Counted from the first letter of the stretch, positions 8,585 through 17,593 are shown. The stretch: DNA of 64,000 nucleotides from Embleya sp040605455 (GCF_040605455.1 NZ_JBEXCV010000030.1:6376-70375); one strand, 5' to 3'. Notes: generated from the sequence alone by a model not told the origin. A program made the numbers and translations.

Positions 8585-8663
8585 AAGTCTCATGCGCGGC
8601 GCCGACCACGCCCGGTCACCGCCCGTTGCCGGCCACGTCCCGCACCGACCACCCGGTTGCCGG

Positions 8664-9194
8664 CTACGCCTGGTTGAAGAACCCGTCGTGGTTCTGCTGG
8701 GACGGGTCGCCCGTCAACAGCCGGGCGTCGGCCGGCATCAGCAGGAAGACCCGCTTCGCCAGCCGCTCGATCGCACCGCGGCGGCCGAAGGTCAGCCCCG
8801 AGGCGAAGTCGACAACCCGCTTGGCGTCCGACTCGTCCATCGCCGTCAGGTCGATCACGACCGGAATGTCCTGCCGGAAGTACTCGCCAATCGCTCTTGC
8901 CTCGTGGTAGCTCTTCGGGTGAACGACCGCGATTCGCGTGCTCGGCCGAGCCGGTGCCTCCGAGGCGGCTGCCCGCGCGGCGAACACCTCCGACGCCGGC
9001 ACCACGCTGCCCTCCAAGGCGCGCGAACGCGACTCCTCGGGCTCGTCGTCGTAGACCCAGTGCGATCCCGTGTCGTCGTCGTCTGCGTCGTATGTACCGG
9101 TCTCGTAGGCACCCGCGCCGGTGCGGTACAGGTCGTCGTCCACGTCCCCCGAACCGATCCCGAGCCACGAGCCGGCCTTGCGCAATGCGCCCAT
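8664..9194 (-). CDS. SepF-like cell-division protein
   Basis: 176 residues from an ATG with GGAGG 5 bases upstream. The N-terminal amphipathic segment MGALRKAGSWLGIG resembles the SepF membrane-targeting helix. An Asp/Glu-rich linker (residues about 18-50, including DADDDDTGSHWVYDD) leads into the SepF fold with IAVVHPKSYHEARAIGEYFR, VVIDLTAMDESDAKRVVDFA and KRVFLLMP. SepF tethers FtsZ to the membrane. Streptomyces carries several SepF paralogues. The absence of ftsZ, ylm or divIVA neighbours suggests this is an accessory paralogue (SflA/SflB-like) rather than the division-cluster copy. Confidence 0.88.
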   Translation of the reverse strand: MGALRKAGSWLGIGSGDVDDDLYRTGAGAYETGTYDADDDDTGSHWVYDDEPEESRSRALEGSVVPASEVFAARAAASEAPARPSTRIAVVHPKSYHEARAIGEYFRQDIPVVIDLTAMDESDAKRVVDFASGLTFGRRGAIERLAKRVFLLMPADARLLTGDPSQQNHDGFFNQA

Positions 9195-9607
9195 GGGCAC
9201 CTCCGCGTCCGCTCGTCCCGGCCCCGTCCGGGCTATCTCGTCATCCTCCACTCGACCGAACTGTATGCGAGTGCCGCGTCTGGCGCGTCGAACGACGCGC
9301 CTATAAACGGACAGATCATCCAAGCAACCTCGAACGGGCGTACCCAGTGCGGCTTCTGACGTCATTTGAGGTCTTTATCCGCGCATTTCAAATCGAACCG
9401 CATCCAAAGTACGAGCGCACCACTCGAACACGGAATTCGTACTGACGTACGAATAAGCAAAATCAAGCCGCCCCGCCCCGAAGGAAACACGGCCGACCTT
9501 CGCAGTCGTGCGCGGGCCGCCGGTCCGCCGGGACAAACGGGGACGGACCTCTACCGGTGGAGCGGGGGCAGGTCGCACACTCGGATGCGACATCTTCGGA
9601 GGTGAGC
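9195..9607. other. 413-bp intergenic region, relatively AT-rich
   Basis: Region between divergent sepF-like and TPR-like genes. It contains an AT-richer core (about 9290-9475) and a perfect inverted repeat at 9435-9454. It presumably holds both promoters. No coding sequence is supported here. Confidence 0.6.
9435..9454. promoter_or_regulatory. 8-4-8 inverted repeat, candidate operator
   Basis: ATTCGTAC-TGAC-GTACGAAT is a perfect dyad in the promoter region between the sepF-like and TPR-like genes. The binding protein is unknown. Confidence 0.5.
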
Positions 9608-10354
9608 ATGGATTCGCCTTTCCGCATCGTGCGGCCCCCTCGTCCGCTCGAAGAGCCGTATCCCTCGCGGTCCCGCATCAACGAACAGGTGGGCGCCGTC
9701 TGGGAGTGGGGGATGCGCGAGGATCCCGCGGCGGCCATCCGGCTCTACCGGCAACTCGGCGAGGTCGCGAGCCGGGTGCTGGGCAACACCGATCGCGACA
9801 CGCTCAACATCCGCCGGGCATATGCCCACTTCGTCGGTCTGGACGGCGATCCCCGGCGCGCCGCCCAGTTGCTGGCCGGCCTGATCCCGGTCGCCGCGCA
9901 GCATCTGGGTCCCGGCGACTGGGTCACCCTGGACATGCGGCTGTGTCACGCCAGGTTCACCGGTGAGGGCGGCGAACCCCCGCACGCGGTCGCACTGTTC
10001 ACCAAGCTCGTGGCGGACATGACCCGCGCGCTGGGCGCCGAGGCGGAGAGCACGCTGACCGCGCGCAGCTTCCAGGCCCGGTTCACCGGCGAGTCCGGCG
10101 ATCCACTCCGGGCCGCCGCGATGTACGGCGCGCTCGCCCTGGATTCGATCCGGATCCTGGGCGCCGACTGCCTGGAATCGCTGGTCGCGCGAGCCGGCCA
10201 CGCGGTCAATCGCGGCCTCGCGGGCTACCGCAGCGAGGCACTGGCCCTGTACGGCCCGCTGATCGTCGACTTCGCCCGGGTGCTGGGTCCGGATCACTCC
10301 GAGACCCGACAAACCCAGGTCTGGCAACAGTATTTCCGAGGGGGAAGCACCTGA
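9608..10354 (+). CDS. tetratricopeptide-like protein
   Basis: 248 residues from an ATG with CGGAGGTGAGC immediately upstream. Repeats of about 42 residues with the pattern 'A..LY..L.....RVLG..D..TL..R' recur (RVLGNTDRDTLNIRRAYAHF, HLGPGDWVTLDMRLCHARF, ALGAEAESTLTARSFQARF), the kinesin-light-chain type TPR layout found in actinobacterial regulators and NB-ARC proteins. Here the repeats stand alone with no DNA-binding or NTPase domain. It lies 64 bases before a serine/threonine-kinase remnant, so it may have belonged to that signalling unit. Confidence 0.75.
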   Translation: MDSPFRIVRPPRPLEEPYPSRSRINEQVGAVWEWGMREDPAAAIRLYRQLGEVASRVLGNTDRDTLNIRRAYAHFVGLDGDPRRAAQLLAGLIPVAAQHLGPGDWVTLDMRLCHARFTGEGGEPPHAVALFTKLVADMTRALGAEAESTLTARSFQARFTGESGDPLRAAAMYGALALDSIRILGADCLESLVARAGHAVNRGLAGYRSEALALYGPLIVDFARVLGPDHSETRQTQVWQQYFRGGST

Positions 10355-10418
10355 TTGCCCCTTCCGGGCGGTGGCTGAAGTGGCCACTCCCGTACGACCG
10401 GAACGGGGAACGGTGGTC

Positions 10419-10799
10419 ATGGAAGCACTGCGCGACGGGGATCCGACGCGGCTCGGGCCGTATCGGCTGCGCGGCCGGTTGGGCGAGGGCGGGATGGGCG
10501 AGGTGTTCCTCGGCACGTCCCCGAGCGGGGTTCGGGTCGCGGTCAAGACCGTGCGCGCGGAGTTCACGACGGACCACGGCTTCCGGGACCGCTTCCGGCG
10601 CGAGACCGACGCGACCGGCGACAACGCCGCCCACCTGTTCGCACTGCGGGTGAAGACCGGCGAACCGGCCTGGCAGGTCACGCTGCCGGCGCCGGTGTCG
10701 TCCCGGGTGGTGTCGGCGAAGGGCAACGTCTACCTCGGGCAGTGGCAGCGCTCGGACGCCCCGAAGCCGGCGGCGTCGGTGGTCGCGTACGAGGGATGA
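10419..10799 (+). pseudogene. Ser/Thr kinase-PQQ receptor remnant with internal deletion
   Basis: 126 residues. Residues 1-63 are the N-lobe of a Hanks-type kinase: LGPYRLRGRLGEGGMGEVFLG (glycine loop) and VRVAVKTVR with the ATP-binding Lys. At about residue 64 the sequence jumps directly into the tail of a PQQ-type beta-propeller (HLFALRVKTGEPAWQVTLP, NVYLGQWQRS) without the C-lobe, membrane segment or first blades. The frame is maintained across the junction. The catalytic Asp and activation segment are absent, so it cannot phosphorylate. Full-length Streptomyces homologues of this architecture are typically 600-750 residues. Confidence 0.8.
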
Positions 10800-10975
10800 G
10801 CCCGGGGGTCGGCGGAGGCGGGGCACGCGGGGAGGGGGCTTGCGGCCGAGGAGCCGGGGGGCGTGGCGACACATGAATGCGCGCGAACCGGGAACGGGCA
10901 CGAAGTTGCGAGCATGCTCACTTCCTCGCCGCACCTACCTTTCACCGCCGCACCTACCCCCCGAGACGAGGAAGC

Positions 10976-11416
10976 ATGGCCGAGTTGGGACCCGTCGACG
11001 CCATCGTGTTGGGATTTCCGGGCCAGCGGCTGACCTCGGCCGTGCTGGACGCGTTCGAGTCGGTCGAGGAGCGCGGCGACGTGCGATTGATCGACGCGCT
11101 GATCGTGGTCAAAGACATGGCGGGCGAGGTGAGCAGCCACGAGGCCGGCGAGTTCGAGGGGTTGCGCGACGTTGCGGCGGAGTTGGCCGCGCGCGAGATG
11201 CCGGGCCTGGCCGGGGACGAGGACGTCGACCAGATCGGGCAGGTCATGCCACACGACTCGCTGGTGGTGGTGCTGTTCGTGGAGAACATCTGGGCCCGCG
11301 AGGTGGCCGCCCGGATCCACGATTCGGGCGGCCGGTTGCTCTCCTACACCCGGTTGCCGCAGGCCGTGCTGGACGATGCGGAAGAGACCCTGGCCGGGAC
11401 GCCCGACGGCACCTGA
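10976..11416 (+). CDS. DUF6325-like protein
   Basis: 146 residues from an ATG with GAGGA 5 bases upstream. The opening MAELGPVDAIVLGFPGQRL and the later VRLIDALIVVKDMAGEV match the pattern of the actinobacterial DUF6325 (DUF1269-related) family of unknown function. A hydrophobic stretch SLVVVLFVENIWA suggests a buried strand rather than a membrane helix. Two CGCACCTACC direct repeats lie just upstream (about 10930-10960). Function is unknown. Confidence 0.75.
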   Translation: MAELGPVDAIVLGFPGQRLTSAVLDAFESVEERGDVRLIDALIVVKDMAGEVSSHEAGEFEGLRDVAAELAAREMPGLAGDEDVDQIGQVMPHDSLVVVLFVENIWAREVAARIHDSGGRLLSYTRLPQAVLDDAEETLAGTPDGT

Positions 11417-11470
11417 AGAAAACGAATCGTGCCGACCCGGTCTTGCGCGCAGAACACACCACAGAGCCGC

Positions 11471-11583
11471 GAGGTCCACTACGAGGGCAGCGGCGCGGGC
11501 AACGCAACGGTGATCGTCACCGAACGTCTGGTACCGCTTCCCACTGGCCGGCGGCCGAATCACCGACCTGAAGGACCACCCCG
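11471..11583 (+). pseudogene. SnoaL/NTF2-like fragment
   Basis: One frame gives EVHYEGSGAGNATVIVTE and, after a one-base shift at about 11525, NVWYRFPLAGGRITDLKDHP, which together resemble the last strands of SnoaL/NTF2-like polyketide-cyclase-fold proteins. It is too short and frameshifted to be functional. Recognition rests on a short motif only. Confidence 0.35.
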
Positions 11584-11641
11584 GTAGCCGCCGCGCGACG
11601 ATTGTGGCCACCGCGCACCCGTCGGGCCATGACGCACCGTC

Positions 11642-11676
11642 ACGAGGGCGCCTTCGCTTCGGCAAGGCGCCCTCGT
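11642..11676 (+). terminator. terminator-like hairpin
   Basis: Perfect 13-bp stem (ACGAGGGCGCCTT/AAGGCGCCCTCGT) with a 9-nt loop, downstream of the DUF6325-like gene and SnoaL-like fragment. Confidence 0.65.
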
Positions 11677-11777
11677 CGCACGTCCACCCAGGTCACGGGC
11701 ACCCTCATGACGGGCGGGCGAGCAGCCGGGAGCACAATGCGACCCGGGCGGGTGCGCCGGCGGGGAGGGACTGCAAA

Positions 11778-11948
11778 ATGGTCGCGGAAGCGGAATTGCC
11801 CGTAGCCACCGAGGCGGCTCTGAAGGACCTCACGACGCACGGTTCGCATGAGGACCCACGCCTGAACACCGAATGGGGTGACCCGGACTCGCCGTTCCAC
11901 TACGAACTCCGCAGGACCGAGAAAGGGCCGAGGCCGGTCTCTCGTTGA
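11778..11948 (+). CDS. small hypothetical protein (56 aa)
   Basis: ATG with GGAGGGA 7 bases upstream, a well-placed ribosome-binding site. The product is acidic in the middle (EDPRLNTEWGDPDSPFHYEL) and basic at the end. It has no signal peptide or known domain. The good start context and lack of competing frames favour a real small gene in an otherwise decayed stretch. Function is unknown. Confidence 0.45.
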   Translation: MVAEAELPVATEAALKDLTTHGSHEDPRLNTEWGDPDSPFHYELRRTEKGPRPVSR

Positions 11949-11993
11949 CCCTCCCGCTCTCCTCCGGGCCCGCTCCGGCGAAGGGGTACAGCG

Positions 11994-12179
11994 TCACGCG
12001 GATTCGGTCGGGAGGCCCGCGTTCGTCCAGTCCTCGATGCCCTCGGCGTACTTGCGGACGTTGGTGTAGCCGAGGTGGGTGAGGCGGTCGGCGACTTGGC
12101 CGCTGTTCGGGCAGGCGGGGTTGGAGCAGTACGTGACGATCACCGCGTCGTGATCGGGCAGCAGGGTCGGGGCGAGAAA
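11994..12179 (-). pseudogene. rhodanese-like protein, C-terminal half only
   Basis: Residues read LLPDHDAVIVTYCSNPACPN, then a run ending GYTNVRKYAEGIEDWTNAGLP, the C-terminal half of a single-domain rhodanese (sulfurtransferase) including the active-site Cys loop. The N-terminal half of about 60 residues is absent. Upstream sequence in the same frame is low-complexity Arg/Gly and not rhodanese-like. It is a truncated gene copy. Confidence 0.7.
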
Positions 12180-12332
12180 CCTCGTCCCCCGGCGCCCGCT
12201 ACCGCATCGGCGCCTACCGCTTCTGGAACCCCCACGTGACGAGCCCGCGCCGCGGCGCACCCCGAGCGGGACTGACGGGCCCCACCGGCGCCACCCCTCG
12301 GGCATCGGCCCTCGGGCCGGAGAGGCGATTCG

Positions 12333-12986
12333 TCAGCGGCCGACCGCCGTCGCCGAGCGCGCCCGCCAACTCTCCTCGTACGGGATCCGCGTGCCAGGCG
12401 TGTGACCCGCGTCGAGGTGCGCGAGCAGAGCCTCGATGTACAGGTTTTGCCCGTCAGTACGCATCGGGGCGACCTTCGCACCGGAGAACTTACGGACGAT
12501 GCCCGCGTCGGCGTCCGTCCACAGTCGGTCGACGGCGAGCGCCAACCGATGGAGGAGGTACTCGAACGTGCGTCGAGAGAACTGGAGTTGCGACCCGGCG
12601 GGCGGTTCGAGGGTGGGGTGGGCCGTGAAACCGCGCAGCTTGACCAGGGCGTCGACCTCGGGGATGACCTCACCCTCCTCGGCCGTTTCCAGGTTCTCCA
12701 GATGGCTCAGCCCGTTGCGCAACCGCTGCGTGACACCCTGCTCGGTGCGCTCCGAAACGCACCGCCCGACGAGTTCGGCACCGTTGAGCGACAGCGACGC
12801 GGCGGCGAGATACTGCCCGTGGCTCACCAACAATCCCGCCGATGTGACGAATTCGCGCAACACACCGGCGGTGTACAGGTACTTGCAGGCGTACGGCGGT
12901 ATCCCGTACCGCACGGAGGCCGGTGCCCAGACCTCGGCCTCACCTCGCGGCAGCGCGTGCCGGGTACGGCGAATCGATGACTTCAT
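12333..12986 (-). CDS. hypothetical protein
   Basis: 217 residues from the ATG at 12986; a GTG two codons earlier is possible and no clear ribosome-binding site is visible. The composition is mixed and protein-like, with HGQYLAAASLSLNGAELVGR, NGLSHLENLETAEEGEVIPEV and a Cys-poor C-terminus. There is no membrane segment or recognised motif. An open frame continues upstream to 13328, where it starts inside the stop of the MFS gene, but that extension crosses an anti-sigma ATPase remnant in another frame and is probably not translated. I do not recognise the family. Confidence 0.5.
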   Translation of the reverse strand: MKSSIRRTRHALPRGEAEVWAPASVRYGIPPYACKYLYTAGVLREFVTSAGLLVSHGQYLAAASLSLNGAELVGRCVSERTEQGVTQRLRNGLSHLENLETAEEGEVIPEVDALVKLRGFTAHPTLEPPAGSQLQFSRRTFEYLLHRLALAVDRLWTDADAGIVRKFSGAKVAPMRTDGQNLYIEALLAHLDAGHTPGTRIPYEESWRARSATAVGR

Positions 12987-13131
12987 GGCCACATGGGTAC
13001 CGGTGCGCGCAATCCCCGGACAACCGGATTTCCCCACCGGACCACCACCGGGACAGCCGATTCGGCCATGCCCGACAGAGCCGACTCGGGCCCCTTCGAG
13101 GGTCACCACCTCCGCCGGTGCTTCCGGGGTG

Positions 13132-13248
13132 CAACCACGAGATGGGACCGCCGGCCCCCGGGGCCCGGCCGCAACGGCCGACGGTCCAGTCGTGGTGGAC
13201 CAGCTCGGCGACGAGCCCCAGGCCCCGGCCGCGGTCGAAGCGGCGTGC
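13132..13248 (-). pseudogene. anti-sigma-factor-type ATPase (HATPase) tail fragment
   Basis: One minus frame reads ARRFDRGRGLGLVAELVHHD then WTVGRCGRAPGAGGPISWL. This matches the last part of actinobacterial HATPase_c_2 regulators (G2-box 'GRGLGLV', then 'W.V......GK..W..L'). The N- and G1-boxes are missing. It is a decayed fragment. Confidence 0.45.
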
Positions 13249-13324
13249 GGGGGCGAGTTGAGGGCCGTAGCCCGGCGCTGATCATCGAGCTTGAACGCTG
13301 AACCGAACTCGGTCCGGAAGATCT

Positions 13325-14566
13325 TCATTCGCCCGTCGGCTCGGTGGGTTGGCTCACCGGTGGGGCCGGGTGCGTGGTCGGCTCTACCGGCTGTTGGCGC
13401 AAGAGGATGGGTGCCGCAGCCAGGGACACCAACAGCGTCCCCACGCCGGCCAGTTGGAGTGCACCGGCGCCGCCGAGTGAGGTTGCGGCCGGGCCGGCGA
13501 GTGCCGTGCCGGTCAGGTTCGCGCCGTTGAGGGCCGCGCTGGAGGAGGCGAAGGCGCGGCCTCGGCTCTCGCGTGGGACGCGGGCGTGGATGAGGTTGCG
13601 GATGGCGAGATTCTGTAGCGCGTTGGCCACCCCCGTGAGTACGAACGCGGCGAAGGCGAAGGCGAATACGGGCACGGTCGCACTGCCGAACAGGGCCCCG
13701 CCCATCATCACCCCGGCCCCGGCCAGGACCCGGGGTTGCCAGGCCAACGGGATGCGCGCGGCCAGGAACGCCGCAGCGAGGAGCATCCCGACGGTGTGCC
13801 CGGTGACCAGCCAGCCGTACCCGGCGTCCGAAGCACCCAGGTCGTCCCGGATGAAGAAGACCCGCGCCACATTCATCATCGCGGTGAACACGATCGCGGT
13901 GGCCAACGCCGGAATCGCCACCCGCAACAACCGATCACCCCCGAGCACGTCCACCCCTTGCCGCACCTGACCGAGCCACCCGAGTCGTGCGTCGCCGGCC
14001 GCCGCCGGCTCCCGGCGGATCCGCAGTACGAGAAACACACCGGCCACCACCGCGAAAGACCCCGCGTTGCCCAGCAGAACGGCCCGATCACCGACCCCGG
14101 CAACCAACACCCCGGCCAGGGCCGGCCCCGCGACATTGCCTACCGAACGAAACGTCTCCAAGCGCGCGAACCCTCGTGTCGTGTCCGCGTCGCCCACGAT
14201 CTCCGGTACGAGCAGTTGCAGCGTCGGGGAAACCACCGCCAACCCGGCACCCAGCAGCGCCAGAAGCGCGATGGTGGCCACCACGTCCCTGGTGAGCGCC
14301 AACCCGAGCGCGACCACCGCCTGAAGTGCGGTCACCGCCACGACCAGCCGACCGCTCTCCACCCGGTCGAGCAACGGACCCGCCAACGGACCAACCACCA
14401 CGATCGGCAAGACACTGCCGATCACCAGCGCCGAGATCACCGCCCCGGACCGCCCCTGATCGTGTAATCGCAGGGTCAACGCGACCATCGCCATCTGGTC
14501 ACCCATCGAGGACAACCCGTAGGCGGCGGCTATCACGGAGAGCACAAGATTCGGATTTCGGCGCAT
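13325..14566 (-). CDS. MFS transporter
   Basis: 413 residues from the ATG at 14566. There are about 12 hydrophobic segments with the MFS loop 2-3 motif 'GPLAGPLLDRVESGRL' near residues 60-75 and GFARLETFRSVGNVAGPALAG in the middle, as in the DHA/enterobactin-exporter-like MFS_3 group (proton-driven drug or metabolite efflux). The cytoplasmic C-terminus is Pro/Thr-rich. The stop codon overlaps an ATG of a downstream open frame. Substrate is unknown. Confidence 0.85.
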   Translation of the reverse strand: MRRNPNLVLSVIAAAYGLSSMGDQMAMVALTLRLHDQGRSGAVISALVIGSVLPIVVVGPLAGPLLDRVESGRLVVAVTALQAVVALGLALTRDVVATIALLALLGAGLAVVSPTLQLLVPEIVGDADTTRGFARLETFRSVGNVAGPALAGVLVAGVGDRAVLLGNAGSFAVVAGVFLVLRIRREPAAAGDARLGWLGQVRQGVDVLGGDRLLRVAIPALATAIVFTAMMNVARVFFIRDDLGASDAGYGWLVTGHTVGMLLAAAFLAARIPLAWQPRVLAGAGVMMGGALFGSATVPVFAFAFAAFVLTGVANALQNLAIRNLIHARVPRESRGRAFASSSAALNGANLTGTALAGPAATSLGGAGALQLAGVGTLLVSLAAAPILLRQQPVEPTTHPAPPVSQPTEPTGE

Positions 14567-14998
14567 CAAGCGATGCTGCCGGCCCCCGGTGCTCTACGGC
14601 GGAAGCACCGCAGCCGGGGCCGAACGCCTTTGCCGGGCGGCGGCAACGCGCGCGGCGAGGTGGGATCGGGCGCGGGCGCTGCTGACGCGGGTCCCGATCC
14701 GACCGGTGCGGACCTCCCGGGCCGCGCCCCTGCCCGAGGCGTGAGCCGACCCGCCCAGTCGCAGTGTCCGTAGCGGCCCTGACGTGGCGACTTTCGCGCG
14801 GCGGACTGCGTCTGCTGCCGATGGCTGCCCGCTCGGGCTCCTGTGGTGGCCGGCGTGTTGCGGGTGGGGGATTAGCGAGGGGCACGGACGATGTTGTCGC
14901 AGTGATCGCATGGGGCGGTCATGGGATCGGTTCGCGGTCTCGGTGATCGTCCCGGTCTCTTCTCCGGACGCCCGGACAGACAGCAGGAGTTGACGAAG
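14567..14998. other. 432-bp intergenic region, no gene supported
   Basis: Lies between the start of the MFS gene and the divergent gnd gene. Open frames in it are short and of shadow character. A VLYGGSTAAGAERLCRAAAT stretch (about 14608-14670) could be another gene fragment but cannot be assigned. Confidence 0.5.
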
Positions 14999-16435
14999 AT
15001 GGCGGAGCGAGCTCGTATCGGTGTGACCGGACTGGCCGTGATGGGGCGCAATCTGGCCCGCAATTTCGCGCGGCACGGGCACACCGTCGCCGTGCACAAC
15101 CGGACCTCGGCCAAGACGCGTGCCCTGGTCGAGGAATTCGGCGGCGAGGGTACCTTCCTACCCGCCGACACGGCCGAGGAGTTCGTCGCCCTACTGGAGC
15201 CGCCCCGGCGGCTGGTGATCATGGTCAAGGCCGGCGCACCCACCGACGCGGTGATCGACGAGTTCGCCGCGCTCCTCGAACCCGGCGACATGATCGTCGA
15301 CGGCGGCAACGCGCACTTCGCCGACACCCGCCGCCGCGAGGCCGCGCTGCGCGAGCGCGGCATCCACTTCGTCGGTACCGGGATCTCCGGTGGCGAGGAG
15401 GGCGCTCTGCTCGGCCCGAGCATCATGCCCGGCGGCTCCCCCGAGTCGTACGCCGTGCTCGGCCCGATCCTGGAGGACATCGCCGCGAAGGTCGACGGCG
15501 TACCGTGTTGCGCGCACATGGGTCCGGACGGCGCCGGTCACTTCGTCAAGATGGTGCACAACGGCATCGAGTACGCCGACATGCAGCTGATCGCCGAGGC
15601 GTACGACCTGCTCGATCGCGCGCTGGGCATGCAGCCGGCCCAGATCGCCCAGGTGTTCAAGACCTGGAACCTGGGCCGGTTGGAGTCCTACCTGATCGAG
15701 ATCACCGCCGAGGTACTCGCGCACACCGACGCGGCCACCGGCAAGGCGTTCGTCGACGTGGTCCAGGACCGTGCCGAGCAGAAGGGCACCGGTCGGTGGA
15801 CCGTGCAGACCGCGCTGGACCTGGGTGTTCCGGTCAGCGGTATCGCCGAGGCGGTGTTCGCCCGGTCGTTGTCCGGCCACGCCGAACTGCGCGCGGCGGC
15901 CCAGGGGCTGCCCGGGCCCACCCGAGGCACGCTCGACGGGGCAGCGGCCGATCGTTTCGCCGACGACGTCGAGCAGGCGCTGTACGCGTCGAAGATCGTG
16001 GCGTACGCGCAGGGCATTCACCAGATTCAGGCAGGCAGTGCCGAATACGACTGGTCGATCGATCCCGGTACGGTCGCCGAGATCTGGCGGGGCGGCTGCA
16101 TCATCCGGGCCCGCTTCCTGAATCGCATCCGTGAGGCGTACGGGGCCGACCGCACGCCCGACTCGTTGCTGACCGCCGACTACTTCCAAAACGCGATCGC
16201 CGGCGCGCAGGACGCCTGGCGTCGGGTGGTGGCCACCGCCGCCGAATTGGGCATCCCCACCCCGGGCTTCGCCGCCGCCCTGTCCTACTACGACGGCCTG
16301 CGCTCGCCACGGCTGCCGGCCGCGCTGATCCAGGGGCAGCGGGACTTCTTCGGTGCGCACACCTACCGCCGGGTGGACCGCGAGGGATCCTTCCACACCG
16401 AGTGGTCCGGCGACCGTACGGAACACGCGGTCTGA
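14999..16435 (+). CDS. gnd: 6-phosphogluconate dehydrogenase, decarboxylating
   Basis: 478 residues, the full length of the long NADP-type family, from an ATG with CAGGAG 9 bases upstream. The Rossmann start ARIGVTGLAVMGRNLARN carries the NADP-binding turn and the NRTSAKT segment. IVDGGNAHF, GISGGEEGALLGPSIMPGG, and the catalytic Lys in GHFVKMVHNGIEY follow, with the C-terminal RGGCIIRARFLNRI domain. It oxidises 6-phosphogluconate to ribulose 5-phosphate and CO2 with NADPH formation in the pentose phosphate pathway. It is monocistronic with its own terminator and sits next to tRNA-Leu. Confidence 0.97.
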   Translation: MAERARIGVTGLAVMGRNLARNFARHGHTVAVHNRTSAKTRALVEEFGGEGTFLPADTAEEFVALLEPPRRLVIMVKAGAPTDAVIDEFAALLEPGDMIVDGGNAHFADTRRREAALRERGIHFVGTGISGGEEGALLGPSIMPGGSPESYAVLGPILEDIAAKVDGVPCCAHMGPDGAGHFVKMVHNGIEYADMQLIAEAYDLLDRALGMQPAQIAQVFKTWNLGRLESYLIEITAEVLAHTDAATGKAFVDVVQDRAEQKGTGRWTVQTALDLGVPVSGIAEAVFARSLSGHAELRAAAQGLPGPTRGTLDGAAADRFADDVEQALYASKIVAYAQGIHQIQAGSAEYDWSIDPGTVAEIWRGGCIIRARFLNRIREAYGADRTPDSLLTADYFQNAIAGAQDAWRRVVATAAELGIPTPGFAAALSYYDGLRSPRLPAALIQGQRDFFGAHTYRRVDREGSFHTEWSGDRTEHAV

Positions 16436-16469
16436 TCGGGCCGACAGCCACACGCCACCAAACGCCGCC

Positions 16470-16498
16470 CGGCAGGGACCACAGCCCGGTCCCTGCCG
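16470..16498 (+). terminator. gnd terminator
   Basis: 11-bp perfect stem (CGGCAGGGACC/GGTCCCTGCCG) with a 7-nt loop, 35 bases after the gnd stop. Confidence 0.75.
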
Positions 16499-16653
16499 CC
16501 GCGGGGGGCGTCTGCACCCGGCCGCCGGAATCCTTCGGACAGTACTCGCAGTGCATGGCGCCTCCCCAGGGACGACATGCCGCAAGCCGGCGTGCGCGAG
16601 GTCGCGGCCGCCGGCACAAGTCCGGCCGACAACCACCGGAAAATCACCACTTG

Positions 16654-16737
16654 TGCGGCCGAAGGGACTCGAACCCTCATATCCTCTCGGACGGCAGGAC
16701 CTAAACCTGCTGCGTCAACCAATTGCGCCACGGCCGC
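16654..16737 (-). tRNA. tRNA-Leu(UAG)
   Basis: 84-nt class II tRNA. Acceptor GCGGCCG/CGGCCGC, anticodon loop TTTAGGT with anticodon TAG inside stem GCAGG/CCTGC, a long variable arm (CGTCCGAGAGGAT) and T-arm GGTTCGAGTCC. Discriminator is A; CCA is not encoded. Confidence 0.95.
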
Positions 16738-16883
16738 GCGCGACCGACCCGCGCGACAACGCCCCGAGGTCGACCAGGCTTCATGCTAGTGCCCGTCGCA
16801 TCGAGCGGCCGGCACATATCCCCCGCGACCAACCATCCGGCCGAGCCCGGGCCGACATCGAGGCGGCCCGCGACGCCCATCGC

Positions 16884-17483
16884 TCAGCGGACCAGCCGCC
16901 CGGTCGCCCGCCGCGCCATCGCCAACGCGCTCTCCCGAGTCGTCCCGCCGAGTCCGAGCACGGTGCGCGTGCTCAACCCCTCCAGCAGCGCGAGCAGCTC
17001 CGACGCGACCGCATCCGGGTCGTCGATGAGCAGTACGTCCCTGTCCGCACCCCGGACCAGGATCGTGACCAGGTCGGCCTGCCAGCCGAGGTCGATCTCG
17101 TCCTGCGCCACCCGCAGTTCCGCGTTGCCGGCCGTCCTGGCCCACAGCTCCAGCCACAACATCCAGCGCGGATCACGCGGGCCGACCGGCAGATACAGCC
17201 CCAGGAACAGGTCCAGCTTGCGATCGGCCGCGACCCGGCGCGCGAGCAGCCGGGCACGCTCCTCGGCCAGCCGGTCCTCGCTCCAGCGCAGCGCGGCCAG
17301 CAGCAGCTGATCCTTGCTGCCGAAGTAGTACAGGATGTGCCCGCCGCTGGTGCCCAGACGCTCCGCGAGGCCGGACATCGTCAGCTTGGCCAGGCCGTGC
17401 TCGGCAATCGCCGCCACGGCCTCCTCGAGCATCCGGTCCTGGGCGATTCGACCGTCGCTCCGCCTCGTGGCCACCACCGACAC
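16884..17483 (-). CDS. TetR-family repressor of the divergent permease operon
   Basis: About 199 residues. The best starts are GTGs at 17483 or 17477, behind GAAAGG; a TTG at 17519 extends the frame. The N-terminal helix-turn-helix reads LEEAVAAIAEHGLAKLTMSG then RLGTSGGHILYYFGSKDQLL, the classic TetR signature with the terminal YYxFxSKDxL segment. The C-terminus is an all-helical ligand-binding domain. It diverges from the NCS1 permease. Three copies of a 15-bp palindrome lie in the shared region, strongly suggesting it represses permease and hydrolase and is released by a transported substrate (inference). Confidence 0.88.
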   Translation of the reverse strand: MSVVATRRSDGRIAQDRMLEEAVAAIAEHGLAKLTMSGLAERLGTSGGHILYYFGSKDQLLLAALRWSEDRLAEERARLLARRVAADRKLDLFLGLYLPVGPRDPRWMLWLELWARTAGNAELRVAQDEIDLGWQADLVTILVRGADRDVLLIDDPDAVASELLALLEGLSTRTVLGLGGTTRESALAMARRATGRLVR

Positions 17484-17552
17484 CCGCCTTTCGACCGCGC
17501 GGCCGAGCCGCTCGCGCAACGGCTAGACCCTATCCCTCCGCCGACGCGGACC

Positions 17553-17567
17553 TTGAACGACAGTCAA
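17553..17567. promoter_or_regulatory. TetR operator copy 1
   Basis: TTGAACGACAGTCAA, with TTGA/TCAA ends and the same spacing as two further copies at 17622 and 17642. It lies nearest the tetR start. Confidence 0.75.
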
Positions 17568-17593
17568 ATTCCGGTCGGGTTCGTCACGAACTC

